The notes under the pieces are model-generated. The model did not search any database. It had not been told where the DNA came from and saw nothing but the letters and a program-made list of their open reading frames with translations. DNA of 64,000 nucleotides from CBDATB01 sp965199745 (GTDB taxonomy: Bacteria; Bacteroidota; Bacteroidia; Cytophagales; Flammeovirgaceae), in assembly GCA_965199745.1 (NCBI GenBank), contig CBDATB010000010.1:239243-303242 (forward strand). Reading direction: 5' to 3'. Each line of letters begins with the position of its first letter. The stretch's first letter is position 1. Position numbers and translations under genes: made by a program. Below are positions 1-8,462 of the stretch, one piece after another.

Positions 1-1
1 T

Positions 2-220
2 AATATGAAAAAAGGAACAGTATCTAAAGCAGTTGTTGTACGAACCAAAAAGCAGATACGCAGGAAAGATGGATCATATATTAGCTTTGAAGATAACGCC
101 GTAGTACTCCTAAACCCAAACGATGAACCTAGGGGAACGCGTATTTTCGGACCTGTAGCAAGGGAGCTTCGCGAAAAGCAATTTATGAAAATCGTTTCTC
201 TGGCTCCTGAAGTATTGTAA
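2..220 (+). CDS. rplN: 50S ribosomal protein L14, C-terminal part
   Basis: Last 72 codons of L14; the gene begins before the window. The reading frame is open from base 2, and the ATG at base 5 is an internal methionine, because the residues around it (MKKGTVSKAVVVRTKK) align with the middle of the family. The C-terminus shows the conserved 'GTRIFGPVARELR' and 'FMKIVSLAPEVL'. L14 binds 23S rRNA at the subunit interface. It is followed 11 bases later by rplX, the normal spc-operon order. Confidence 0.97.
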   Translation, partial: NMKKGTVSKAVVVRTKKQIRRKDGSYISFEDNAVVLLNPNDEPRGTRIFGPVARELREKQFMKIVSLAPEVL

Positions 221-231
221 ATATTATAGTC

Positions 232-585
232 ATGAAGAAAAGTAAAAATACAGCAAGTAGATACAAAAAGAAATTTCATCTTAAGACCGGTGATAAAGTA
301 GCTGTTATAGCGGGTAACTACAGTGGCAAGTCAGGATTGGTATTGCGCGTAGATAAGAAAAAAGACCGTGCCATCGTGGAAGGACTAAATATAATAACCA
401 AACACATAAAACCTACCAGAGAAAAACCCGAAGGTGGTGTAGAAAAAAGACAGGCAGGTATTCATATCAGTAATTTAATGGTTATAGACCCTAAAACAGG
501 GGAAAAAACCAGAATAGGCAGGAAAAGAGATGAAGCAGGTAAATTGAAAAGGTACTCAAAAAAAACAGGTGAGTTGATAGATTAA
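232..585 (+). CDS. rplX: 50S ribosomal protein L24
   Basis: 117 aa. L24 is an assembly-initiating 23S rRNA-binding protein. A KOW-type motif is visible near residues 19-45 ('GDKVAVIAGNYSGK'), followed by the conserved 'VEGLNIITKHIKP' and 'GGVEKRQAGIHISNLMVIDP'. It is slightly longer than the E. coli protein because of a basic C-terminal tail. It sits between rplN and rplE with gaps of 11 and 5 bases, so it should be cotranscribed. Confidence 0.97.
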   Translation: MKKSKNTASRYKKKFHLKTGDKVAVIAGNYSGKSGLVLRVDKKKDRAIVEGLNIITKHIKPTREKPEGGVEKRQAGIHISNLMVIDPKTGEKTRIGRKRDEAGKLKRYSKKTGELID

Positions 586-590
586 ATACT

Positions 591-1139
591 ATGGTTCCCA
601 AATTAAAAACAAAATATCAGGAAAATTTGGTTCCCGCACTGAAGAAGCATTTCAACTTCGAATCCGCTATGCGTGTACCCAAGCTAGTCAAAATAGGTAT
701 TAATAAAGGTATTGGCGTAGCTGTGTCCGATAAAAAACTGATAGATATAGGTATCGAAGAAATCAGTGCGGTGACTGGGCAGCGGGCAGTGGCTACTTAT
801 GCGAAAAAGTCAGTTTCTAACTTCAAACTACGAGAAGGCATGCCTATCGGGGCAAAAGTAACGCTAAGAAATACTAAAATGTACGAATTTCTCGATAGAC
901 TAATCAACATTGCCTTGCCTCGAGTAAGAGATTTTAATGGAATCAGTGACAAAAGCTTTGATGGTAGGGGAAATTACACGCTAGGCATACGCGAACAAAT
1001 TATTTTTCCCGAAATATCTATCGACAAAGTAAAAAATATTTCCGGTATTAATATTACCATCGTTACCTCTACAGATAGTGATGAAGAAAGCTACGAGCTT
1101 TTAAAAGCTTTTGGCTTTCCATTTAAAACAAAAAGTTAA
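591..1139 (+). CDS. rplE: 50S ribosomal protein L5
   Basis: 182 aa, the usual L5 length. L5 binds 5S rRNA and forms part of the central protuberance. Recognised by 'TGQRAVATYAKKSVSNFKLREG' in its middle third (quoted in part: TGQRA, KSVSNFKLREG), 'GIREQIIFPEI' and the ending 'LLKAFGFPFK'. The start is the first ATG after rplX. The next gene, rpsN, starts 16 bases after the stop. Confidence 0.97.
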   Translation: MVPKLKTKYQENLVPALKKHFNFESAMRVPKLVKIGINKGIGVAVSDKKLIDIGIEEISAVTGQRAVATYAKKSVSNFKLREGMPIGAKVTLRNTKMYEFLDRLINIALPRVRDFNGISDKSFDGRGNYTLGIREQIIFPEISIDKVKNISGINITIVTSTDSDEESYELLKAFGFPFKTKS

Positions 1140-1155
1140 AAAAACTCATGCTGGC

Positions 1156-1425
1156 ATGGCAAAAGAATCAGTAAAAGCTCGCGAAATAAAAAGAGCTCGT
1201 TTAGTGGAAAAATACGCTAAAAAAAGAGAGGAGTTGAAAAAAAACAGCGACTGGATAGGTCTAGATAAATTACCTAGAAATTCCTCTAAAGTAAGGTTAC
1301 ACAATAGATGTAGGCTAACTGGAAGACCGAAAGGCTATATGCGAAGATTTGGTATATCTAGGGTAGCCTTCAGAAATTTGGCAGCATTAGGTAAAATACC
1401 AGGAGTAGCCAAAGCAAGTTGGTGA
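1156..1425 (+). CDS. rpsN: 30S ribosomal protein S14
   Basis: 89 aa starting at MAKESVKAREIKR. The open frame extends upstream to an ATG at 1111 inside rplE, but family alignment begins at 1156, so that start was chosen. The C-terminal 'NRCRLTGRPKGYMRRFGISR' block is diagnostic. The CxxC pairs of the zinc-binding form are absent, so this is the zinc-independent type. An 85-base AT-rich gap without any visible gene separates it from rpsH. Confidence 0.96.
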   Translation: MAKESVKAREIKRARLVEKYAKKREELKKNSDWIGLDKLPRNSSKVRLHNRCRLTGRPKGYMRRFGISRVAFRNLAALGKIPGVAKASW

Positions 1426-1510
1426 TCCCAAAATTATAATCAAAAAACGATAAAATTCTTTCTGACTAATTCAAAATTGTACCATCCAGCAATCTTAATT
1501 TTATAAGATA

Positions 1511-1906
1511 ATGACAGATCCTATTGCTGACTATTTAACCAGAATAAGAAATGCTATTGTAGCTAAACACAGAGTTGTGGAAATTCCCTCCTCAAATATT
1601 AAGAGAGAAATTACTAGAGTTCTACACGACAAAGGCTACATACAAGCCTACAAATTTATAGGACAAGAAGCCAAAAGTGTAATCAAAATAGCATTAAAAT
1701 ATAATGCAACAACTAGTTTCTCTGCTATCGTTAAATTAGAAAGAATCAGCAGACCTGGTTTGCGAAAGTATACCAAAGCGCGTAATATTCCCCGAGTACT
1801 TAATGGACTGGGTATTGCCATCGTCTCTACCTCACAAGGTGTGATGACTGACAAAGAAGCACGTACGCTAAATATCGGTGGCGAGGTACTCTGTTATGTT
1901 TATTAA
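1511..1906 (+). CDS. rpsH: 30S ribosomal protein S8
   Basis: 131 aa, standard length. S8 binds helix 21 of 16S rRNA, and in E. coli it represses the spc operon translationally. Opens with the invariant 'DPIADYLTRIRNA' and ends with 'LNIGGEVLCYVY', where family members have 'GGEVLCYVW/Y'. 'ISRPGLRKYTKARNIPRVLNGLGIA' (residues ~77-101; key parts RPGLRKY, LGIAIVSTSQGVMTDKEA) gives a firm match. Confidence 0.97.
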   Translation: MTDPIADYLTRIRNAIVAKHRVVEIPSSNIKREITRVLHDKGYIQAYKFIGQEAKSVIKIALKYNATTSFSAIVKLERISRPGLRKYTKARNIPRVLNGLGIAIVSTSQGVMTDKEARTLNIGGEVLCYVY

Positions 1907-1938
1907 TTATTTTTAAGTAATTGTAATTTTGACCAAAA

Positions 1939-2490
1939 ATGTCAAGAATTGGAAAAAAAACTGTTTCTCTTCCTTCAGGAGTAACAGTAGATATATCTCC
2001 ACATAACGTGCTGACAGTTAAAGGACCTAAAGGTACGTTGACGCAACAAGTCAACCCAGATATCAACTTAAAAATGAAAGCTGACAGCCTGTTTTTCTCA
2101 CGACCTACCGAACAAAAGCACCATAAAGCACTGCACGGCTTGTATCGCGCCTTGGCAAACAATATGGTTATCGGTGTGACAAGTGGGTATAAAAAAGAGT
2201 TAGAACTCGTGGGTGTGGGTTATAAAGCAGCCAATAAAGGCAATTACTTAGAACTAAACCTCGGCTACTCCCACAACGTTTATTTTCAAGTACCTGCTGA
2301 GCTATCTGTGAGTACTGTCACACAAAAAGGACAGAACCCCACAATTATTCTGGAAGGCATCGACAAGCAGCTCATTGGGTACGTAGCGGCAGAAATAAAA
2401 AAACTTAGAAAAGTAGAACCTTACAAAGGCAAAGGTATTCGCTTTGTAGGAGAAGAAATTAGAAAAAAAGCAGGTAAAACAGGTAAGTAA
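1939..2490 (+). CDS. rplF: 50S ribosomal protein L6
   Basis: 183 aa, normal for L6. L6 lies near the sarcin-ricin loop and factor-binding site. Both tandem L6 folds are recognisable: N-terminal 'MSRIGKKTVSLPSGV' with 'VKGPKGTL', and C-terminal 'VEPYKGKGIRFVGEEIRKKAGK'. Starts 32 bases after rpsH and continues the operon into rplR. Confidence 0.97.
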   Translation: MSRIGKKTVSLPSGVTVDISPHNVLTVKGPKGTLTQQVNPDINLKMKADSLFFSRPTEQKHHKALHGLYRALANNMVIGVTSGYKKELELVGVGYKAANKGNYLELNLGYSHNVYFQVPAELSVSTVTQKGQNPTIILEGIDKQLIGYVAAEIKKLRKVEPYKGKGIRFVGEEIRKKAGKTGK

Positions 2491-2515
2491 TCATTAACGA
2501 TTGATTGAAAATAAA

Positions 2516-2866
2516 ATGGCTATCACCAAGAGTTTCAGAAGACTAAGAATTAAGAGAAGAATTAGAAAAAAAATATCTGGTACTACACAAAAACCGAGAT
2601 TATCCGTCTTCAAAAGTAATACGACCATTACTGCCCAGTTAATTGACGACGAATCAGGGCGAACCCTAGCGCACGCCTCCTCTAAAGAGGTATCTGATGC
2701 GCGTTCAGTAAATATTTCTTCTTCCAAAGAAGTCGGAGATAAAATTGCCGAAAGGGCTGCCAAACAAGGAATAAAATCTATTGTATTTGATAGAAACGGC
2801 TACGCCTACCACGGCAAAATAAAAGCCTTGGCAGAAGCTGTAAGGGAAAAAGGAATTAACTTTTAA
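2516..2866 (+). CDS. rplR: 50S ribosomal protein L18
   Basis: 116 aa from the ATG at 2516 (MAITKSFRRLRIKRRIR). A TTG at 2501 would add five residues, but the ATG fits the family better and leaves a 25-base gap to rplF. L18 helps anchor 5S rRNA. 'KPRLSVFKSNTTITAQLIDD' and 'FDRNGYAYHGKIKALAEAVRE' are characteristic (second motif at residues ~90-110). Confidence 0.96.
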   Translation: MAITKSFRRLRIKRRIRKKISGTTQKPRLSVFKSNTTITAQLIDDESGRTLAHASSKEVSDARSVNISSSKEVGDKIAERAAKQGIKSIVFDRNGYAYHGKIKALAEAVREKGINF

Positions 2867-2886
2867 TAGTCTAGCTTAATGAAATC

Positions 2887-3402
2887 ATGAATGTAGGTAA
2901 TCAAAAAATAAGAGCGGCACAACTTGAGCTAACCGAAAAAGTAGTGGCTATTAAAAGAGTAGCTAAAGTGGTAAAAGGCGGCCGCAAGTTTAGTTTCTCT
3001 GCTATTGTAGTGGTGGGTAACGCCAAGGGTATTGTTGGCTATGGCTTAGGAAAAGCCAATGAGGTGACTGATGCTATTACCAAAGGAGTAGAAGATGCAA
3101 AGAAAAACTTGATGGACGTACCTCTATCGAAAGGTACTATCCCCCATGAGATGAGTGGTAAATATGGCGGAGGCAGGGTACTCGTTAGACCGGCCTCTCC
3201 CGGTACAGGTGTTATTGCTGGTGGTGCCATGCGGGCTGTACTTGAATTGGCAGGAGTGAAAGATGTGTTGGCAAAATCAAAAGGCTCTTCAAATCCGCAT
3301 AATGTGGTAAAAGCTACTATTGACACATTAGTTAAATTGAGAAACCCTGAAACTGTCGCCAAACAAAGAACTGTGAGTATTGATAAGGTATTCAACGGAT
3401 AA
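2887..3402 (+). CDS. rpsE: 30S ribosomal protein S5
   Basis: 171 aa. S5 helps maintain translational accuracy. The N-terminal dsRBD-like half has 'EKVVAIKRVAKVVKGGRKFS' and 'GYGLGKANEV'. The C-terminal half contains 'PASPGTGVIAGGAMRAVLE' and ends in the 'RTVSIDKVF' region. Start is the ATG 20 bases after rplR, in frame with the whole family alignment. Confidence 0.97.
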   Translation: MNVGNQKIRAAQLELTEKVVAIKRVAKVVKGGRKFSFSAIVVVGNAKGIVGYGLGKANEVTDAITKGVEDAKKNLMDVPLSKGTIPHEMSGKYGGGRVLVRPASPGTGVIAGGAMRAVLELAGVKDVLAKSKGSSNPHNVVKATIDTLVKLRNPETVAKQRTVSIDKVFNG

Positions 3403-3447
3403 TATTTAAGTATTGGTTTTTAACTTATCCGATAATATTGATAAAAA

Positions 3448-3627
3448 ATGGTCAAAATAAGAATTAAACAAGTTAGAAGTACTATAAGAAGACCCGAAAA
3501 CCAAAAACGTACTATCAAAGCTTTGGGTTTAGGTAAAATTAACAGAGTGGTTGAGCATGAAGCCAAAGAGTCAATATTAGGTATGGTGCGTAAAGTAAGT
3601 CACTTGGTAGAAGTAGAAGAATGCTAG
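3448..3627 (+). CDS. rpmD: 50S ribosomal protein L30
   Basis: 59 aa, read directly from the sequence: MVKIRIKQVRSTIRRPENQ at the start, then 'TIKALGLGKINRVVEHE' and a 'GMVRKVSHLVEVEE' end. This is the usual L30 length and pattern (K/R-x-Q/K-x-x-RS at the N-terminus, 'LGLGKINR' in the middle). It fills its standard position between rpsE and rplO. Confidence 0.95.
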   Translation: MVKIRIKQVRSTIRRPENQKRTIKALGLGKINRVVEHEAKESILGMVRKVSHLVEVEEC

Positions 3628-3651
3628 TTTAATCTATTGATACTTTAAACA

Positions 3652-4107
3652 ATGAAATTACATACATTGAAGCCGGCAAACGGTTCTGTAAAGAAAAAAA
3701 AGAGAATAGCCAGAGGGCAAGGCTCAGGACGAGGTGGAACCAGTACACGCGGACACAAAGGTGCTCAGTCTCGCTCAGGATATAGCCGAAAACCAGGTTT
3801 TGAGGGCGGACAAATGCCACTGCAAAGACGAATTCCTAAATTCGGTTTCAAGAACCCAAATAGCCTAGTGTATAAACCAGTTAACCTGGATACTATCCAA
3901 ATGCTAGTAGAAAAAAATGCTTTACAAAGCATTAGCTTCAATGACTATGTTAAAAATGGCTTATTATCGAAAAATGATAAAGTAAAAATACTGGGAAGAG
4001 GAAAGTTAAAAACTGCCGTAGAAGTAACAGCCCATGCCTTTTCTGCCACTGCAAAAACTAATATCGAATCGGCAGGTGGTCAAACCATTATAATTGACAA
4101 TAAGTAA
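3652..4107 (+). CDS. rplO: 50S ribosomal protein L15
   Basis: 151 aa. L15 is a late-assembly large-subunit protein. Starts 'MKLHTLKPANGSVKKKKRI' with the glycine/arginine-rich 'RGQGSGRGGTSTRGHKGAQS' segment, and ends 'SATAKTNIESAGGQTIII'. In most bacteria secY follows directly; here 831 bases with an unrelated gene intervene. Confidence 0.97.
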   Translation: MKLHTLKPANGSVKKKKRIARGQGSGRGGTSTRGHKGAQSRSGYSRKPGFEGGQMPLQRRIPKFGFKNPNSLVYKPVNLDTIQMLVEKNALQSISFNDYVKNGLLSKNDKVKILGRGKLKTAVEVTAHAFSATAKTNIESAGGQTIIIDNK

Positions 4108-4168
4108 ATTGACAGTTGTGCGTCATCTAACAGCAACGCTCTGAAATTGGAAATCGAGAAAAAATAGA

Positions 4169-4876
4169 ATGAATAAAATAACAGAAATAACTGAATGGAT
4201 TGAAATGCATTCGACTGAAATTATAGAGAATATTGACCGAGAAAGCGTTGACGTTTACAACTTCTTAAAAAAAGAGTTTAACAAATCGAATGTCAATACA
4301 AATTATCTATTCCAATTTGTATTTAAGAGTTTTTACAAAGTTGACAACGCTGGGCTAACACCTGAATTTAAAAAGGAATATTTCGAGATTTTGGAAGAAA
4401 ATCGGAACAAAAAACATTTTGATCTTGAAAAAGTATCATGCAGACTTTTTTCATTTCCCAACAGAAAAGAACAAGACACATTGCAATTTTCATTTGTAAC
4501 AAAGTTGTTTAGTACAATAGATGACAAAATGCCGATTTATGACAGTAAAGCTGCTAAAATGTTTTCTCTTTCAAGACCATATCAAATCGAATTTGAAATA
4601 AAATTGGATAAATATTTAGACCAACTTGATATAATTCAAAATGGCTACCAACAAATAACGGAACAAAATCTTCTACCAAAAACAATTGGACTTTTTGACC
4701 GAGAATTTAAAAACAATAAACTGTCTGAAATGAAAAAACTAGATTTCATTTTTTGGTCAGCAGGTAAAATAAAAACAATAATTACTACAAAAGGAGATGA
4801 CGGTTTTCATACAATGGAGGAATTAAATGAAATTGATATGAAAACCAATAAGTTTGGAGTGTACTTGCAAAGCTAA
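4169..4876 (+). CDS. Unrecognised 235-aa protein inserted between rplO and secY
   Basis: I do not recognise this family securely. The protein is soluble-looking, with no signal peptide or membrane segment, and is rich in Lys, Asn, Glu and Phe. The only suggestive motif is at residues ~107-132: 'FVTKLFSTID' then 'MPIYDSKAAKMF'. This resembles the '(F/A)(S/T)K-hh-h-x(n)-PIYDs' pattern of helix-hairpin-helix DNA glycosylase-like (OGG-like) proteins; that link is an inference and is weak. It lies in the same direction as the spc operon, 61 bases after rplO and 62 bases before secY. Its codon use looks more AT-rich than the ribosomal genes. The downstream flank carries an 'AGCCGAGA' motif also found after the restriction-modification gene at 52.3 kb. 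It is probably an acquired cargo gene transcribed by the ribosomal operon. Confidence 0.75.
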   Translation: MNKITEITEWIEMHSTEIIENIDRESVDVYNFLKKEFNKSNVNTNYLFQFVFKSFYKVDNAGLTPEFKKEYFEILEENRNKKHFDLEKVSCRLFSFPNRKEQDTLQFSFVTKLFSTIDDKMPIYDSKAAKMFSLSRPYQIEFEIKLDKYLDQLDIIQNGYQQITEQNLLPKTIGLFDREFKNNKLSEMKKLDFIFWSAGKIKTIITTKGDDGFHTMEELNEIDMKTNKFGVYLQS

Positions 4877-4938
4877 GTACTAACCCACACAACTACTCAT
4901 AGCCGAGACCGTTATCAGTTACTCCTAATACCATAGCG

Positions 4939-6282
4939 ATGAAGAAATTTTTCAAAACCATTCAGAATATCTACTCCATTGAAGAGTTAAGAAATAGAAT
5001 CTTATATACGCTGGGCTTTTTGGCTGTATTCAGACTTGGTTCCTTCATCGCTTTGCCCGGAATAGACCCAGTACTGCTCAAGCAATACTTGGGTGCTGAT
5101 TCAGGAGGTATACTGGGCATGATAAATATATTTTTGGGAGGTGCCTTCAATAGAGCCTCTATCTTTGCGTTGGGCATTATGCCTTACATCTCTGCTTCAA
5201 TTGTTATTCAGTTATTAACGGTATCGCTACCGTATTTTCAGCGTATGCAAAAAGAAGGTGAAGCAGGAAGGAAAAAAATAAATCAAATTACTAGAGTACT
5301 GACCATTATTATTACATTAGTGCAATCGTCTGCTTATCTGGCAACAACAATTCCACAAGAAGCTATTTATGCTGAGATAAGCACTACTTTTTTTACTTTC
5401 TCCTCAATGATTATTCTTACTGCCGGTACTATATTCTGCATGTGGGTCGGAGAAAAAATTACAGAAAAAGGCATTGGAAATGGTATATCGATGCTGATAA
5501 TGATTAATATTATTTCAGGTCTTCCAGTGGCTTTGGTGCAAGAAGTTACCACAAGAGGTGCAGGAGGATTACTTCTATTAGTACTAGAAATACTGGCACT
5601 GTTTTTTATCGTGATGGCTGTTGTACTCTTAACTACCGCCATCAGAAGAGTGCCGATCCAATATGCACGTCAAGTAGTTGGTAGCAGAAGGAGTTTTACA
5701 GGAAAGACACAACGGTCTTATTTGCCCATTAAAGTAAATGCAGCCAATGTAATGCCAATTATATTCGCCCAATCCTTGATGTTTCTGCCTTCTATGGTCG
5801 CCAATACTTGGGCAGATGAAAGTGATATAGCGCGCTATATTGCCACTAGCTTTGCAGATTTTACTTCTTGGCAATATAATCTTACTTTTGCATTACTTAT
5901 TGTAGCCTTTACGTTTATCTATACGGCAATGACGATTAACCCTAAGCAGATGGCAGATGATATGAAACGAAATAACGCTTTTATACCTGGAGTAAAACCA
6001 GGCGAATCAACTACTGAGTATATCAGTACAGTTATTGATAGGGTAACTTTACCCGGTGCTTTGTACCTCTCAATAGTAGCTGTTCTGCCGGCTTTTGCAA
6101 ATATGGCAGGGGTGAGTGTGAATTTTTCCCAGTTTTACGGAGGAACTTCTTTAATCATCATGGTAGGTGTAGTACTTGATACTTTACAACAAATAGAGAG
6201 TTATTTGCTCATGCGACACTATGAAAGTATGATGAAATCAGGAAAAGTTAAGGGGAGATCAAACATAGCAGTCGCCGGATGA
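4939..6282 (+). CDS. secY: Preprotein translocase subunit SecY
   Basis: 447 aa, the expected size for the ten-helix SecY channel of the inner membrane. N-terminal 'IYSIEELRNRILYTLGFLAVFR', then 'LGIMPYISASIVIQLL', 'EGEAGRKKINQ' (cytosolic), 'GIGNGISMLIMINI', and 'RSYLPIKVNAANVMPIIFAQS' near residue 260 (each quoted in part). Translocates signal-peptide proteins including the many lipoproteins of this window. The stop overlaps the start of map as ATGA. Confidence 0.97.
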   Translation: MKKFFKTIQNIYSIEELRNRILYTLGFLAVFRLGSFIALPGIDPVLLKQYLGADSGGILGMINIFLGGAFNRASIFALGIMPYISASIVIQLLTVSLPYFQRMQKEGEAGRKKINQITRVLTIIITLVQSSAYLATTIPQEAIYAEISTTFFTFSSMIILTAGTIFCMWVGEKITEKGIGNGISMLIMINIISGLPVALVQEVTTRGAGGLLLLVLEILALFFIVMAVVLLTTAIRRVPIQYARQVVGSRRSFTGKTQRSYLPIKVNAANVMPIIFAQSLMFLPSMVANTWADESDIARYIATSFADFTSWQYNLTFALLIVAFTFIYTAMTINPKQMADDMKRNNAFIPGVKPGESTTEYISTVIDRVTLPGALYLSIVAVLPAFANMAGVSVNFSQFYGGTSLIIMVGVVLDTLQQIESYLLMRHYESMMKSGKVKGRSNIAVAG

Positions 6283-7061
6283 TAAAATATAAGACCGATA
6301 TAGACATAGGTTATATGCGCGCCAGTGCCGACCTATTGGGTAGGGTACACGGTATATTAGCACAAAATATAACACCAGGAGTTACAACTAGGCAACTCGA
6401 TAAAATAGCAGAAGAGTTTATCCGCGACCACCAGGCTTCACCCTCTTTCTTAAATTATAGAGGTTTCCCGTTTTCTTTGTGTATATCTAAAAATGAAGTG
6501 GTAGTACACGGTCTACCAGACGACAATGCCCTAGTAGATGGAGATATTATTTCTATAGACTGTGGTGTTTTTTTAGACGGTTATCATGCCGATAGTGCCT
6601 ATACTTACCCAATAGGAGAGGTAGATCCTGAAATTTTGGCACTGATGAGAGTAACTAAGCAGTGCCTTCATAAGGGTATAGAACAAATGATAAAAGGTAA
6701 AAGAGTCGGAGATATCAGCTTTGCTATACAGTCGCATGCACAAAATTATGGCTACTCAGTAGTTCGCGAACTGGTAGGGCACGGCGTAGGAAAAAACCTG
6801 CACGAAAAACCCGATGTACCTAATTATGGAAAGAGAGGTAGAGGTGCTAAAATACAAAATGGTATGGTGTTAGCCATAGAGCCGATGATCAACTTGGGGA
6901 AAAAAGAGGTAGTAAAAGAAAAAGACGGTTGGACCGTACGTACTAAAGATAGAAAAGCATCGGCACATTACGAACATACTGTTGCTTTCCACGAAGATAA
7001 AACTGAAATTCTAACCACTTTTAAGTACATAGAACAAGATTTTCAATACGAACATGCCTAA
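6279..7061 (+). CDS. map: Methionine aminopeptidase type I
   Basis: 260 aa. Removes N-terminal Met from new proteins in the cytoplasm. The five metal ligands are all present, as D94 and D105 ('DCGVFLDGYHAD'), H168 ('GHGVGKNLHEKP'), E201 ('AIEPMI') and E232 ('YEHTVAF'), with the catalytic H78. Overlaps secY by 4 bases and infA by 8, which implies translational coupling. Confidence 0.97.
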   Translation: MIKYKTDIDIGYMRASADLLGRVHGILAQNITPGVTTRQLDKIAEEFIRDHQASPSFLNYRGFPFSLCISKNEVVVHGLPDDNALVDGDIISIDCGVFLDGYHADSAYTYPIGEVDPEILALMRVTKQCLHKGIEQMIKGKRVGDISFAIQSHAQNYGYSVVRELVGHGVGKNLHEKPDVPNYGKRGRGAKIQNGMVLAIEPMINLGKKEVVKEKDGWTVRTKDRKASAHYEHTVAFHEDKTEILTTFKYIEQDFQYEHA

Positions 7062-7272
7062 ACAATCTAACATAGAACAGGATGGTACTGTAATTGAATC
7101 TTTATCTAACGCAATGTTTCGTGTGGAATTGGAGAATAAACATCAGATCATTGCGCATATTTCAGGTAAGATGAGAATGAACTACATCAAAATTTTACCT
7201 GGCGACAAAGTCAAACTAGAAATGTCCCCCTATGACTTAACAAAAGGCAGAATCGTTTACAGATACAAGTAG
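7054..7272 (+). CDS. infA: Translation initiation factor IF-1
   Basis: 72 aa, exactly the usual length. A single OB-fold (S1-like) protein that binds the 30S A site during initiation. Signatures: 'DGTVIESLSNAMFRVELEN', 'HISGKMRMNYIKILPGDKV', 'LTKGRIVYRYK'. Starts inside the end of map, an 8-base overlap. Confidence 0.97.
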   Translation: MPKQSNIEQDGTVIESLSNAMFRVELENKHQIIAHISGKMRMNYIKILPGDKVKLEMSPYDLTKGRIVYRYK

Positions 7273-7323
7273 TAGTATGCAATTTGCACTTATCAAGGCT
7301 AATTGAACTAAATATTAATATTT

Positions 7324-7440
7324 ATGAAAGTAAAGGCATCAGTAAAAAAACGCAGCACCGACTGTAAAATTATCAGAAGAAAAGGCAAGCTATTCGTGAT
7401 TAATAAAAAAAATCCCCGTTTTAAGCAAAGACAAGGCTAA
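7324..7440 (+). CDS. rpmJ: 50S ribosomal protein L36, zinc-less form
   Basis: 38 aa: MKVKASVKKRSTDCKIIRR, then 'KGKLFVINKKNPRFKQRQG'. Of the zinc ligands of the C+ form only C14 remains; the others are S11, N27 and F33, so it should not bind zinc. This C- type is common in Bacteroidota. Standard position between infA and rpsM. Confidence 0.95.
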   Translation: MKVKASVKKRSTDCKIIRRKGKLFVINKKNPRFKQRQG

Positions 7441-7545
7441 CACATTGCAATAAGATTGTTTATTGAATAAATTAACAAAGTGCTTAAAACTTAATTTTAT
7501 GTTGAAGCCTAATTTATAAAACCTAAATCTAACCGCTAAATAATT

Positions 7546-7926
7546 ATGGCAAGAATTTCGGGCGTTGATATTCCTGACAACAAGAGGGGTGTTATTGCAC
7601 TAACCTACATACTTGGTATAGGACACTCCTCATCAAGAGATATTCTTAAAAAAGCATCCGTAGATGCTGACAAAAAAGTAAGCGAATGGACAGACGATGA
7701 AGCAAAAGCCATCCGAGATATTATCAATAATGAATATAAAATTGAAGGAGTCTTAAAGTCTGAAATACAACTAAATATCAAGCGCTTAATGGATATTGGT
7801 TGTTATCGTGGATTAAGACATAGAAAGGGTCTTCCATTGAGAGGACAGAAGACAAAAAATAATTCGCGTACCAGAAAGGGAAAGCGCAAGACAATAGCCA
7901 ATAAGAAAAAAGCAGTTAAAGGTTAG
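7546..7926 (+). CDS. rpsM: 30S ribosomal protein S13
   Basis: 126 aa. S13 contacts the 50S subunit and the P-site tRNA. 'ARISGVDIPDNKRGVIALTY', 'GIGHSSSRDIL', 'DIGCYRGLRHRKGLPLRGQK' and the basic tail 'NSRTRKGKRKT' are diagnostic. A 105-base AT-rich spacer separates it from rpmJ; this is the usual boundary of the alpha operon, but I see no clear promoter there. Confidence 0.97.
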   Translation: MARISGVDIPDNKRGVIALTYILGIGHSSSRDILKKASVDADKKVSEWTDDEAKAIRDIINNEYKIEGVLKSEIQLNIKRLMDIGCYRGLRHRKGLPLRGQKTKNNSRTRKGKRKTIANKKKAVKG

Positions 7927-8010
7927 ATCTTTTTAACTAAAAACGAAAAGTTACTTCTTTACTACATCATTGAGTTTTAAAATTCAATATTCAAAATTTT
8001 AACATGAGAT

Positions 8011-8403
8011 ATGGCTCAAAAAAGAAAAGATAAAGCTAAAAAAAGGGTGGTACAAGTGGAAAGTACTGGTGAGGTTCATATCAAAGCCTCATTCAACAAC
8101 ATTATTATTTCTATAACTAATACCGCAGGGCGGGTTATTTCGTGGTCTTCGGCTGGTAAAATGGGTTTTAGAGGTTCTAAAAAGAATACTCCTTATGCTG
8201 CACAAACTGCCGCCTCAGACTGTGCCAAAGTTGCCTACGATCTTGGGATGAGGAAAGCTGAGGTATTCGTTAGAGGACCCGGTGCAGGCAGAGAATCAGC
8301 TATCAGAACTATTCAGAATACAGGAATTGAAGTGCTGACTATTAAAGATGTAACACCATTACCGCATAACGGTTGCAGACCACCAAAAAGAAGAAGAGTC
8401 TGA
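8011..8403 (+). CDS. rpsK: 30S ribosomal protein S11
   Basis: 130 aa. S11 is part of the platform of the small subunit. Core motifs: 'ASFNNIIISITNTAGRVISW', 'SAGKMGFRGSKKNTPYAAQ', 'VRGPGAGRESAIR', and the C-terminal 'VTPLPHNGCRPPKRRRV'. The start is the ATG at 8011; an ATG at 8004 is out of frame. Confidence 0.97.
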   Translation: MAQKRKDKAKKRVVQVESTGEVHIKASFNNIIISITNTAGRVISWSSAGKMGFRGSKKNTPYAAQTAASDCAKVAYDLGMRKAEVFVRGPGAGRESAIRTIQNTGIEVLTIKDVTPLPHNGCRPPKRRRV

Positions 8404-8462
8404 TAAATATTTCCTGTCAACTTAGTTTACGTAATAGAATTTCAATATAAAAAATAATCCAT

